Shown: one piece after another, positions 22,974 through 34,389 of the stretch
How the letters are laid out: each line of letters starts with the position of its first letter
Position numbering within the stretch: the stretch's first letter is position 1
Assembly (NCBI RefSeq): GCF_965363235.1
Contig: NC_134851.1
Coordinates: 56,052,833-56,116,832, forward strand
Direction: 5' to 3'
DNA: 64,000 nt
Origin: Mytilus galloprovincialis
Taxonomy: Eukaryota; Mollusca; Bivalvia; Mytilida; Mytilidae
Notes under the pieces: generated by a model
What the model was told of the DNA's origin: nothing
Seen by the model: only the letters and a program-made list of their open reading frames with translations
The model's database searches: none
Made by a program: the position numbers and the translations under genes

Positions 22974-23198
22974 TCGTGGCCAAAATATGTAAAATCCAAA
23001 GCTTATATAAAAGATGTAGAGCTATAATCCAAAAGTTCCAAAAAAGTATAGCCAAATCCGTGAAAGGAATCAGAGCTTTGCATGAGGGAGATACATTCCT
23101 TAATTTATAATATTTTTTAATATTTTGTAACAGCAAATTTAATAACACAAAAAAATCCGTATTTTCATGCCAGTACCGGAGTATTGGCTACTGGGCAC

Positions 23199-24989
23199 AG
23201 TTATCAATTATTTAACTGGTTCATTTTTGAAACATAAACCTACAGCTGTTTTTCTTCTTTTAGTTAGTTATCTGAGGTTTTTTCATGACATGGTTGTGTA
23301 CACTTTGCGATAGATGTCTAATTAGAAATCATATTCTTATATAACAAATTCATTGCTTAATTGCTTGGTAGAGTTTGTATTTTTTGTAGTCAGGTACAGT
23401 TGCAACCCTTCTTAATTACACTGGTGCCTTGATGTTAGTAGATTTGTATTGAACCTACAGCATGAATCATCCAAACTCTGGAATGGACATCCATCAACGA
23501 CCTTTATTAGTTTTTGAACGGTTATTATTAAATGCATGTTTTAATTATACAAAATTGCCATGCTTTTATCATTTAATGTCCTTTTTATAATTGTATTGGT
23601 GTATAAAAGCGATGACCGAAGCACATCTTGCGCTTCCTGTTAAAAATGTGCGCACGATGAACGCTTTTACAAAATAAATAGGGGCATTTAATTTGTTTCA
23701 TCACATTTCTATGCTACAACCATCAAATTAAGAGTTATATAAAGCTTTTTTGTTCGTGTTGTAAATGGATTTATTTAGTATTGTCACTGATAGCATATGC
23801 AGTCATAGCTGTTGTATTTTATACGGAAATTATATTTGATATTGGAGTGCCTCGCGATTGATGTCAGGTATTCAAAATTACTGATTCTAATGAAAAATAA
23901 ATGTAATTATTTATAATCAAATCATGTTTAAATGTTTGCATGTTTCATTTCATTTATCATTTGAAATGAACAGATCTGGATTGATCAGAAAATATTTCGT
24001 AATCTAACCTTTACTGTATCTGCTTAAGTCTTCCTGATATATGATATATAGGGAGGATATGAAAACCATTAATAAATATATCGATATTATATAGCTTCAA
24101 GTGTTTATGTCGGAGTTTGATTGAGCACTGAAGTAGTTTTTTTATACTTCCCCGGTTCCAGATTTAAAGTGGATAGTTTCAGAATACAAACAAACAAAAA
24201 GACAGATTTAAAGTGGATAGGTTTAGAATACATAAAAACAACAACAAAAAACATGTGTATTTTGTATGATGTACCATGTAAGGAAGGTCGTCATTAGTTT
24301 TATAATTGAAAGGCGTGAAGAGGATATTGGTAAAGATAAATCCAATTTCTTGTTTGAAGACAGCTATATAAACATATGTTTCAATTTACTTAAAAGTTAA
24401 CCTAAAGTAGAATCAACTGCTCTTTCAAAATCATTTTTGGTGATGTGTTTGTGCAAATGTTAATATATATATAAATGCGTTTCATGCTATTATTTTGCTG
24501 ATAAATTTTCTATAGTCGACGATTAAGAGTTTGACTTAAACATCTGTTAATTGTTGGATTTGTAAATTAGGTATAACAAAATATACAAAATTAGTATATT
24601 TTGCTGCGATATCGCTGTTTTCTGTGTGTCGTATTGAAGAAGTGGATAATATTTTAACACCTTTTCTGTTTTATTTCTCAACGTAATACGATTTTATGAG
24701 AATATCCCTACAACAAGGAATGATCTAGGAAAGACACATTCCACGTAAAAGAGAAAACAATCACACAATGCGTTTTTTATTCCGTATTGAATACTGAATT
24801 GATATAGAAATAAGAAGATGCCATATGATCTCCGATGCTACATTTTTGTATATAAAATCATTTACAATAAAAATTGCAGTTTTATGTAAGTCATTTTAAA
24901 CTGTGCCAAACCCATTCCGTATAAAAGACGTGTAATGCGCGGAAATGGTCAAAATGTAAAAAAAATAACAAAAACGACCTAATTTATGC
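23199..24989. other. Non-coding sequence
   Basis: Only a short local duplication (AGATTTAAAGTGGATAG at about 24161 and again at about 24205) is visible. No gene or known repeat. Confidence 0.45.
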
Positions 24990-25165
24990 AACAGATATAA
25001 ATGAAAAACACTAAGGACAAACAGCAATCAACGGTAAAATTAAAGGCAACAGTAGTATATCGATGTTCCAAACTCATAAATCGATAGAAAAAAAACAAAT
25101 CCGAGTCACAAACCAAAACCGAGGGAAACTCATTAAATATAAGAGGAGAATGACGACACAACATT
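24990..25165 (+). repeat. Dispersed repeat family 5
   Basis: AATCAACGGTAAAATTAAAG, then CATAAATCGATAGAAAAAAA, ACAAATCCGAG and GAGGGAAACTCATTAAATAT, in the same order as 5650-5830. Confidence 0.7.
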
Positions 25166-27499
25166 CATGGACTATTTATGGAATAAAAATGAAAAGAGTT
25201 ACTTCTAATTAAAGATTTGATTTTGGTGAAAGTTATGCACATTTGAAGTCGTCTATGTTTAATATATACACATAAAACATGTCTTAAACATGGACTAATA
25301 TATATTCAAGCAAAGCTGTTTATTATCATAAACATGTCCAATTATTTGCAAATGCCAGATTTCAACGTCCTTTTAGAGTTTTGAGAAGGTCAATATTTCT
25401 TTTAAATATATCATTTTTTTCATCAATTCAGCAAGACCATGTGTACACGAAGTATCTTCAATTAGACTACGGTTGTTATTCCATATTTCATCGAATTTCA
25501 TGCATGATTGGGAATGATGTCGTCATATAAAATAAAATAAAACATATTTTTCAGTAAATTGAAATATGGCAGAAAAAAAATGCAATTACATGAAAATCAT
25601 ACAGATGCATAAGGTCAAAGGTCAAACAAGAATATAAAAAAAATATGCCTTATTAAATTTCTACTACAGGGTACAATCAAAGAATATATACTTTATTTGT
25701 ATTTATTGCTTATGAAAAAAATCCCACTGAGTCCCTATCTGTGGACCAACGAATTAGCAAATTTCGATACAGTAAAATTATCTGCCGATTTGTATTTTTG
25801 GCGTATTATGCTGTTAATTTTAGCTGCTTGTATCTGAAAAACGAAAACGGTTACACACTTTTAATTTTATTTTCTTATGTTCTTTTACAAGCAGAACCCA
25901 CATGTAAAATTCCCAAAAATCTGTAGATTAGTTAATTACGTTCACTTCGCCCTAAAATATTAGGTCATTGTACTTTGTGTAAATGGTTTCATGTTTTGTA
26001 ATAAAGTTATTGTTGTGAAGATTACTTCAAACCCAATCATAAACTCTGTTCAACAAATCTAAATTATTAGAGGTTCTTACTGAAGTTGCTATTTGAAAAC
26101 ATTGCAGAGTAAATGGTGAAATCGTTCCCAAAACACCATTTTATGCTATAAACTTCAACCCATCAAGAATTTACTGAAATGTCAATAAATAAAGTCGATA
26201 ACCAATGTCAATAGTTAAATTTAAATTCACTGATAACGCTATAATTATAGAGCATATATTGAACAGATATATCATTTTATGGAGGGGTAATTGGGAAAAA
26301 TACCATTCAAGGGACTGCGAAATTGTTCAAGCTACTAGGCAAGGAATATGTGGTCCCTCGACAACTGGTATCACTGTTGTGGTTCAGATTTAGTGGTCAC
26401 TTTTGCTCAAATATACAGTAAATGTATATAAATTCAAACAATTGTTCTAAAACATTCTGCTAAAGATCTTCATACATCATATTGAGCAGTATGAATCAAT
26501 TGAATCTTTTGTGTCATCTGTACTATTGTTTGTCTGTTTGTCTTTTTTTATTTTAGCCATGACGTTGTCAGTTTATTTTCGATTTATGAATTTGACTGTC
26601 CCTTTGGTATCTTTCGTCCCTCTTTGATTTAGTATTTGTTAGCTCCTTGCTAAATAGGTGATATGATGTAAAATATTATGATGAAATCCATACATAAATC
26701 TACTGACAATGAGCTATTCATCACTGATGAAGCAGAAGGCGCAGAATTAACTATCTATTTGAGTAGTTCATCGAGCAAATATAACCATATTTCGCTTATA
26801 AATGGAGATGACAAATGTGAAAAGAAGCTATCACTTAGAAGATCAAGGCGTTGATTGCCTATTTAGTCATCAACGGAGTCGTTTTGGTTTACAATGTTTT
26901 CATTACCTTCTTAATCTTTAAAAATGATATGGCATGAGATAGAGGTAACTAGTCGTAGTATTGATTATAGTCGTAAATTCATTAAATTGAATAAAGACTC
27001 AATGTTTGTTAAACCAATTCGCGAAGCTATTCTCCCAGTAAAAATATAATATTGTATTTATTCTTAATACTCTTAATAATATTCTTTAAATCAAAGATAA
27101 CTAAGCCTTTGGGTTCTCAGCTAAAAACAGCTGAAAAGCAAATTATCAATTGAGTTCCCAAAGAAGTTTTTTTCTTCGATACCCACCATTACTAAAGAAA
27201 CATTTCCAGTTTGATTTTATATGTTTTCCTTTAAGACGGACAAGGCATGGTACTAGGAGCAAATAACCTTACGTTCCATATCAATAAATTAAGTTTAAAT
27301 ATTGCATAAATATACGAAAAGAAAATGCATAATGATTTCAAATTTAAGTGATTGATGTCTTATTTTGTGATATAAAACTATTCTATTATATAGATATAGG
27401 AAGATGTGGTGTGAGTGCCATTGAGACAACTTTCCTTCCAAATAACAATTTATAAAAGTAGATGTTGTTGTTGCACAGGTTGTGCATAGTTAATGACCA
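25166..27499. other. Non-coding sequence with a family 3 tail
   Basis: A minus-oriented family 3 tail lies at about 26527-26630 (TTGACTGTCCCTTTGGTATC, TTTCGTCCCTCTTTG). A minus-oriented family 1 tail is at about 27395-27445. No gene is seen. Confidence 0.45.
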
Positions 27500-28633
27500 C
27501 TTGTTGAAGCTGGTCTAGCCGTTGTTGTAGGTGTTGTACTTTCTATTGCATTTGCACCCTTCGTTGAACCTTATTGACGCCTGGATGTTGGTTGGTTGGA
27601 CAATTATGTATATCAATCTGACTATGTACGGTCGGTTGTTGACTCTGGTAGACTTCCAGTCGGTGAAGACTGTTGAAGCCATGTTGATATTGGTTGACAT
27701 AGTAGTGCTAATGTTGTACACTTGGTGAAAAGTGAACATGGTCAGGTGTAGGTGTATGTAAGAACCTTGGTTGTTGGTCATAATCAGGGCTATTATATCT
27801 TGGCGGAGTCTGTTGCACCTCTTGTTGATGGTTGAAATCTTCCTGTTGATCAACTACAGTGTTTTGAATATACCAGTTTTTGGCTAAGTGGTGTGAACAT
27901 TCTGTCATTTGGGACATCACCGTCCAGTTGACTGTCTGGTTGAGGGTGTGCAACCATGTTGATCCTTGGTGATGGAGTACGATACTCATTGCTACAAACA
28001 CTCAGGTCTGAGTTCAAACTTACTGAAGAAAGGCTTTCCTGTGGTGGTTCACAATGTAACTGCTCTAACATAGTTAAATGTTCAGAACGCCTTTGTATTT
28101 GTTCCAGGCGACGTTTGTCCCATTTAAGACTGGAACAGGCTCCTTCCTCTGAGCAAGATGATGCTACTTCATCTTGCGTATCACATTCTTCTAACCACTG
28201 TCTTATGTTAGAGTCGTAATCTTGCAGATGCGTAATCTGTTTCTGATCTTCTGTCCGTCCATCTCTTTGGACAGGATAGTAATGTGATGACTCATATTCT
28301 TGGATACATGAAATACCTCTATCCATCAAAATTGAACGAGGACACTCCTCTGGTCCCATATCAATAATCACATGGTCAGGCTGTGGAGTCAACATACTCA
28401 CAGAACTATGCTCTGTCACAGACGGCTTCCCTGAGCTCAGCTCGCGGTCTCCTTGAAAAATCAATTATGCCCAGAATACCTTCTGTCACTCTTAAGTGTG
28501 GAATTTGGAATAAAACATCTCGATCAATGTGGACACCTTTTCCCCTCATATCCATTAGCCTTGCTGCTTTGGCATCCCCTATGCCAGGTATGCAGGTAAG
28601 TATCACCCTAGGACAGGTGTTAATATTGATCAT
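27500..28633 (-). pseudogene. Frameshifted helix-hairpin-helix gene, probably retroelement-derived
   Basis: From ATG at 28633 the protein begins MININTCPRVILTCIPGIGD. The NINTC..L..IPGIGDAKAARL pattern is a helix-hairpin-helix DNA-binding motif (ComEA/RuvA type). The frame changes near 28440 into a 200-codon acidic, Ser/Gln-rich stretch (WLEECDTQDEV, KWDKRRLEQIQRRSEHLTML). Near 27870 it changes again into a Gln/Pro-rich stretch (VDQQEDFNHQQEVQQTPP). A third change near 27720 gives another Gln-rich piece (VYQSQQPTVHSQ). Three frame changes over about 1.1 kb indicate decay. I recall similar NINT..IPGIG proteins as repeated, transposon-associated genes in bivalves and cnidarians; that link is memory, not evidence here. 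Confidence 0.55.
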
Positions 28634-28838
28634 ATACCCCTACATGGTGACTTTGTACCTTACAAAGTTATAAAAATTTATTTGACTTTATTTCAATATA
28701 ATTCACAACTCAATATATATACACTAATCAACAATAATTCTTCATTCAATATAAACTCAAGTCAATAATAAAATATACAACAGAACACAATAAAAGCAAC
28801 TGCCCTTGTGTTTGTTTACATCTGTTAACAGAATTCAA

Positions 28839-28958
28839 GATGGCGTCTAAATCTCGTAGCTCACGTGACCTCGCTATCACTGAAGCAATCTTTTCAAAAA
28901 GTTTTTTCTCAGTCACAAAAATATTCAAAAACGAAGTTTTCCCACTAACTTTCAACTA
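28839..28958 (+). other. Short frame MASKSRSSRD in strong start context
   Basis: AAGATGGCGTCTAAATC is a good animal start context and opens a 39-codon frame ending in TAG. A second AAAATGGCGTCC lies at 29042. Repeated 'ATGGCGTC' starts just upstream of the LTR-like block may mark an old promoter/first exon or be part of the repeat. Not called as a gene. Confidence 0.2.
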
Positions 28959-29099
28959 GAAAGTAAACCACCTGACCTGGTTTGTCTCCCGTAGACAAAA
29001 TACTGATTGACTTTAGGCACTCAAAATCTTGGAGTGATGTCAAAATGGCGTCCAATCCCTTGCAGGACCAAAATTTAAACCACCCGCAACTATCAGTAA

Positions 29100-29460
29100 A
29101 GTGTTATTTGGCCTGTCTCGCTGAGCTCTATGGTTACCCGAGGGGCTGATACAAGCTATGTTTAGTGTAAGAGTGTCCTTACCTTCCTACAAGGTATCAG
29201 TCCTAGCTAACCTCGTCTAGTCCCAGATGTCAGGCGCATTGCCTTGCTTGTTCCGTGGTAAGAGAGGAATGCACACGAAGAAGAGGCTGGAAGTACCCAA
29301 CTGATACCCTTGCGTCATGTGTCCCTTTGGATCCCTCGGTGATGTACCAGTACCCTTGTGTCAGGTTTGGGAAACCCCTTAAAACTACGGGGCAATTACA
29401 CTACATTATTGCCACTTCTCTATATATAAAACCATTTTTCAAAAGTCGCAGGATGTAACT
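29100..29460 (+). repeat. LTR-like dispersed sequence, copy 2
   Basis: Block-wise homologous to 1430-1760 (see there). It lies about 470 bases upstream, in the minus sense, of the helix-hairpin-helix pseudogene, so the two could belong to one element. Confidence 0.4.
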
Positions 29461-29758
29461 TCATATTGTACAAGTATGTTTAGTTAAAAGCAAAAGTAAA
29501 CCCCAAGAGCATCAAATATCAAATACTAGTACATTCAAGTAGATATTTTACAAATATTGCATGTGCTAAATACTAGCTGCGTCAGATAGAAATCGACCGT
29601 GCGCAAATAAATATCAATACATGTATTGTCCAGATTTGAGTTGAAAAATTCATATTCCATAAAGGGTTCAAGATTGAGTGGTTAAAAGAACCATACAAGA
29701 CATCGTTCATTTGGTAGTTTAATGTTCCACATCAATTACAGTATCAAACATATCCATG

Positions 29759-29969
29759 TATGTGGATTCATTTATTTTCGTGGATACCAATTTTCGTGGA
29801 TTAAGAAAAACTTGCATATTCGTGGATATTTAATTTCGTGGTTTTGCTGAAGTCTGCATACAAACCTATAGAAAAAATATCATTCGTTGAATATTTAATT
29901 TCGTGGTTTGACTGTGCCCACGAAATCCACGAAAATTGGTATCCAACGAATAATAATGAATCCACAGTA
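29759..29969. mobile_element. MITE with about 42-bp inverted ends
   Basis: Left end TGTGGATTCATTTATTTTCG, TGGATACCAATTTTCGTGGA; right end TCCACGAAAATTGGTATCCA, AATAATGAATCCACAGTA. The arms pair over about 42 bases with few mismatches, and the interior also holds repeated ATTTAATTTCGTGG boxes. TA at both borders fits a TA target site. I recall this as a widespread molluscan MITE. Confidence 0.75.
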
Positions 29970-30218
29970 TATGTGCACTTTTCTGAATTCAAATTGTATC
30001 TGACATAACTATATATAAATTTAATATGGTAATTTGATTCCAACATAAAATTGTGGAAAGTGACAATTACAGTCATTCGTTAAGTTGAGTCATATTTAAT
30101 TGTTATACCTGGAAAAATAATTGTATACATGTGTTTATATCGATCTCAAGTAAGGAATATAATGTTATCCCGCACAAAGCGGTGTAACTCTTTCATCTTT
30201 TCTTTTAAACGTCGTTCC

Positions 30219-30401
30219 AATTCGCCGTTTCAGAATCTATTGCATTCTGGGTAATATTTTCAAAAATGTACACCGAAACGTCGTGATTGGTTTAAAACGT
30301 TATAAACAATGGAAATTCAACCAATGACGTAACGTTATTTTCACTTTGGGGTACGAACAATGAAATTACCCATGATGCTTTAGATTCTGAAACGGCCAAT
30401 T
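30219..30401. mobile_element. MITE with about 37-bp inverted ends
   Basis: Left AATTCGCCGTTTCAGAATCT, then TGCATTCTGGGTAAT; right ATTACCCATGATGC, AGATTCTGAAACGGCCAATT. About 30 of 37 positions pair. The interior holds a second pair of arms (AACGTCGTGATTGG against CCAATGACGTAACGTT). Confidence 0.7.
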
Positions 30402-31739
30402 GTATACCAATAACTTTTGATAAATGAATAATACAATTCGAACCGTTTTACTCTTTCATTCATTTGATAAATAATTTCACAGGGCAACATTTAATCTTTG
30501 TGTAAATTTTGTTAATACGTAATGTGACAAAGATAGGTCTGTTCTGTAAACCATGACCATACCAGGCCTAGCTTCTCTACCGTATGTATGTAGTAAAATA
30601 AATATAAAAATGAAAAGATATAATATGATCGCCTTTGTCAACTCTCCAACAGACACAAAATGACGTTGAACAGCCTTTATCACTTAGTAAAACCCATATC
30701 TCATAACAAGCTACATAATGTTTATCAGCAAGCATAGCCAAACAACAAAGTTATTGTTAAACTGTCATTTATATGGCGTGAATCAGATGTGAAGACTAAA
30801 AAAAATCCAAAGATCTTTTAGAGTTCATACAATTTAAGACTCTTTCGTCTTGAAATAATATAAACAATTTGAAATGTCTACACTTTACACAAGTATTGCC
30901 GATTCCAATTAAACGACAAATAGAAAATGTTGGTCCTGCTTTGGTTTTTTTTTTAGAAAGGAAAGACCAACGCATATGCAAGTATCTTGTCTTAGGACGG
31001 GATAACACGTACTATGTAAAAAAGTATCATTCTGATTCTTATTAAAGATCTTCTGAAATTGAAATTATCTAGATGCTTAATTTCTTGATTGACAACATAT
31101 TTGTACCGTTTGAAGAATGTTTTTTCAACAAATAATAGCTATTCCCATACAAACCAACTATGATTTTCTTCTGAACGATTTGTTACTTTAATCGTATGAG
31201 TCTTACTGTATAAGGACTTTCTTAGGAAAAAAAAAGAAAATATTGAGCAGTATTTTTTTTACCGTAATTTACGCTGAATAGATAATTTTATTCCAAGAAA
31301 TTTTGGTGACTTTATTGAAATTATCCCATTGAATTAAAGATATAGAATAGAAGAAGATAGCGAAAGATACAAGCTCAGAGATAGAAAACCAATCGCTACG
31401 ACTAAATTGATATTTTTTTATCCCAATTGTGAACCTTCGAATTCTATGTTGCAACATTTCAACAGCGTCTGCCTATGGATTATATATCTTATATATGATA
31501 GGATATTACTGGGCTTGTTTTTCCGTTCATGATTTTCTTGATAGAGGGTTGCTGATCACTAGGAAGCTATTACACGAAGAGTTCCAAGTGGTAAAGTTGA
31601 AATCATCACTTCGTAAATTTTACAGACGTAACAACCAGAAAATACGTTAGCTGACTGATATGGAATGTCTGTTTTACAGATGTCCGCTGATATGTAAATA
31701 CAATTCTGTCCCGTTTTCCCCAATATCAAATACCTGATA
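30402..31739. other. Non-coding sequence
   Basis: Short open frames on both strands near 30.5-31.7 kb have no domain and no paralogue. Nothing is called. Confidence 0.4.
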
Positions 31740-31980
31740 TGTTCCGGGTTTGTAATAACACAGTGTAGCAGGACATGCTTACATTTCCGGAGCACCTGTG
31801 ATAATCCCTGTTTTGGCTAGGTTCGTGCTGTTACATTAAGTCATTAGTTTTCTGTGTTATTTAATGTTTGGTGTACTGTTGTTTGTCCGATTATCTGTTG
31901 GCTTTTTTCCGTTTTTAAACATGGTGTTGTCTGTTTATTTTCTACTTTGGTATCTTTCGCTTCTCCTCTTCAAAAGGCCA
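31740..31980 (-). repeat. Dispersed repeat family 3, minus copy
   Basis: TTCCGGAGCACCTGTGATAA, GGTTCGTGCTGTTAC, CTGTTGTTTGTCCG and ACTTTGGTATCTTTCGC in reverse family order. Confidence 0.65.
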
Positions 31981-32417
31981 TGAAATGATAAATGTAAAAC
32001 AATTCATGAAGGAAAAACAACGGTTTGAAAAAAGTATAACAATACAACCGAACTCCATGGAAATTTAAAAAAGAGGGAATTCCCAAAACAATTCTGACAA
32101 AATCAAACGCTATCAATGTCGGGAACCAGTAAACAATCCCATATTCTTGACCCAGTACCGTAATTTACAAAAAGAATGAGTGTTAAACTTAGGTTTATAG
32201 GTTATGTACTACACAATTTACGACAAGCTGATATGATGTATAGCAATAATCGACAACCCCTATATTACAGGCTCCTGACTTTGGACAGACCCATCCATTA
32301 TGTTGCGGGTTAAAACAAACATATTATGTATTGTATAATGCATCAAATGTACTTTTTTTTAACTATAATTTCAAATATGAAAAATAACTTGATATTTTAC
32401 TGTTATGAATGTTCTTT

Positions 32418-33296
32418 TCAATCCCACTGATAATATTCAGCAACTTCTACTGGCCAATGTAATTTTCGTAGGTTCAGCACATCGAAGTGTCCAATGTCGA
32501 GTTGAATTTCGTAAACATGAAGCTTGAATCTGTTGATATAATCATCCCTATCAACTTTGAAATATCTAACATTTATATCACGAGTGTGTTCTAATGAAAA
32601 TATCAATGACCTGACAAAATCGTCAGAATTTCTGTCGCTTATGGCAATTATTCCAATACGTGTTGTTTTCTCTTTACAATAGGAAGCTGGCCTCACCTTA
32701 TGGCATATTTGCTCACTACAACCATTATATACCCTATTATCATATCGGTTTTGAAAGTTGCGAGTTTTAAAAATTAACTCGTATATGCGATTTGTTTCCC
32801 AATTGTTTGTCCTCTTTTCTCTAATTTGTGCGGTTTCCGCTTGCATTTTCTTATATTCCCACTCAATGTCTTCAATTTTTACCTTTAGATAATTGTCAGC
32901 TTCTGTTTTACATTCTGGTTTTATGTCGTATCTATATATCATTTTTTTCTTCCTTTTGGTATTCTGACCAAACACTAATTCACCTTTAATTTTTACAACG
33001 ACATCGCGTTTGTTCCGAAGAGGAAGGCTATCACAAATTACTTGTTTTTGCGCTTTTATTGTTATATAGATAGTTGTATTGTCTACTGGGCTGAACTGTA
33101 ATTCGCTCTTAGGTGCAATTTGGGTATAGCCATTATTTGGTACACAGTGCCATTTAGTTTCCTTATTTGCATGTGCACCTCTTTCCTCACCATACGCGTG
33201 CACTTCAAATCCAACCCGTTTTTGAACTGCCAAGTCCTGATGTCGACTAGCCTTTACATATAAGATTCCATTTGAATCATTTTGTACCAATACCAT
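32418..33296 (-). CDS. Unknown two-domain protein, intact family member (292 aa)
   Basis: One uninterrupted frame from MVLVQNDSNGILYVKASRHQ to EVAEYYQWD. I do not recognise the family. The N-terminal about 125 residues (LAVQKRVGFEV, NNGYTQIAPKSELQF, TTIYITIKAQKQVICDSLPL) alternate like a beta-sandwich. Residues about 135-195 are a charged linker with coiled-coil character (YLKVKIEDIEWEYKKMQAET, IREKR). The C-terminal about 80 residues (RIGIIAIS, DDFVRSLIFSLEH, INVRYFKVD) look like a strand-helix-strand Rossmann- or TIR-like start; this is a pattern only. No signal peptide or membrane segment. The ATG sits two bases after a conserved AG in all four paralogues, suggesting a spliced non-coding first exon. 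Copy A of the duplication holds its pseudogene. Confidence 0.8.
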   Translation of the reverse strand: MVLVQNDSNGILYVKASRHQDLAVQKRVGFEVHAYGEERGAHANKETKWHCVPNNGYTQIAPKSELQFSPVDNTTIYITIKAQKQVICDSLPLRNKRDVVVKIKGELVFGQNTKRKKKMIYRYDIKPECKTEADNYLKVKIEDIEWEYKKMQAETAQIREKRTNNWETNRIYELIFKTRNFQNRYDNRVYNGCSEQICHKVRPASYCKEKTTRIGIIAISDRNSDDFVRSLIFSLEHTRDINVRYFKVDRDDYINRFKLHVYEIQLDIGHFDVLNLRKLHWPVEVAEYYQWD

Positions 33297-34057
33297 AGCT
33301 ATAACAGTCGGCTAGTTGTATGATCTGAAATATATTGTATAAATTACAAGACATAAGAATATATCATAAAGTTTATATTGAGGATGTTCGCTCTCTTGTT
33401 TTTGAATTTTCGCCAGATATTCGGAATCCTCTGGTTTTATCCATATAGTGCCATTAGAAAAAACCTTTGCTAACTAACCCATACTTTTCTTTCTATAATT
33501 ATATCACAGATAGTTTAAAAAGCCGTATTTGAAAATCTTATGAAATCCTTGTTAGTTTTGTAGTGTTTTTGAAAGAAAAATTGTGCCATATGTTAAATGT
33601 ATGAAAAGTCTAGAGAAAATCATTTCCCGCAAAATTTTCAATTGCTAATATCTCCAAAAGAAGTACACGGACACTTAATTTTGTCTGCTTTTTTTAGTTC
33701 CTTTATTTCTAAATAAATTATAATGGTCTTAAGTAAAGCTTGTTTTTTTGAAACAAAGTAGCGAACATCCTGAAGGACTGTGCATCAATATTTTTATTTG
33801 TTGAAAGGTGAAAGGTAATATAGTGTATTTGTATTTTATAGTCTTTTGAAACCACTCACTGTTCCCATCAATACACATAACCGGAGAAATAGTCTGACAA
33901 ACGTTATACTAGTTTCCAATGATACGATTTGCATGCTTTGTGTAAAAATAAAAAGATGAGATATATTTGTCACTGAGATAACTCTCCACCAGATGAGATG
34001 AAATTCAACAGTTAGAAAATAACGGATAATTTATCGTACTTTACCCCACCTATACAA

Positions 34058-34287
34058 AAAAAGTAAAATTACAAAAGTACTGAACTCCGAGGAAAATTCA
34101 AAAAGTCCCTAATCAAATGGAAAAATCAAAGAATAAAACACATCAAACGAATGGACAACAACTGTCATATTCCTACTTGGTACAGGTATTTTCAAATGTA
34201 GAAAATGGTGGATTGAACTTGGTTTTATAGCGCTAAACCTCTCACTTTTATGACAGTGGCATCAAATTCCGTGTTTGTTTACACCGA
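34058..34287 (+). repeat. Dispersed repeat family 2, inserted in copy B
   Basis: AAGTAAAATTACAAAAGTAC, TGAACTCCGAGGAAAATTC, AAACGAATGGACAACAACTG. Copy A reads straight through the same site (CCTATTCAAATCGATTCATG near 5360), so the borders of this insertion are well defined. Confidence 0.8.
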
Positions 34288-34389
34288 TGATTCAAGCGCT
34301 CAGTAGTCTTGAATCTCAAGTTTGAGAAAAATATTATTAGAAATTCAATAGATACATTCTTGAGAAAAGTTGAAATAGTAAGGCTTTCC

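Larger units (their letters stand above)
22204..23198 (-). repeat. Tandem array of 350-bp hammerhead units
   Basis: Three units start at 22204, 22554 and 22904 with an exact 350-bp period. The first two are complete and the third stops after about 295 bases. Units differ at only a few positions by eye, so the array is young. On the minus strand each unit carries a complete hammerhead. Each also contains a 7-bp perfect hairpin (CCAGTAC..GTACTGG) and a TACCC..GGGTA hairpin in the complete units. The open frames of 84-132 codons running through the array are by-products. Confidence 0.95.

Noticed and set aside
22126..23148. Several 84-132 codon frames on both strands across the 350-bp array
   Set aside because: They are open only because the unit length and composition allow it; they repeat with the array and run through the ribozyme and hairpins.
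32640..32780. C-terminal domain of the family as a TIR or SEFIR domain
   Set aside because: Only the first strand-helix-strand resembles it; the domain is too short and lacks the later TIR motifs, so it is left unnamed.
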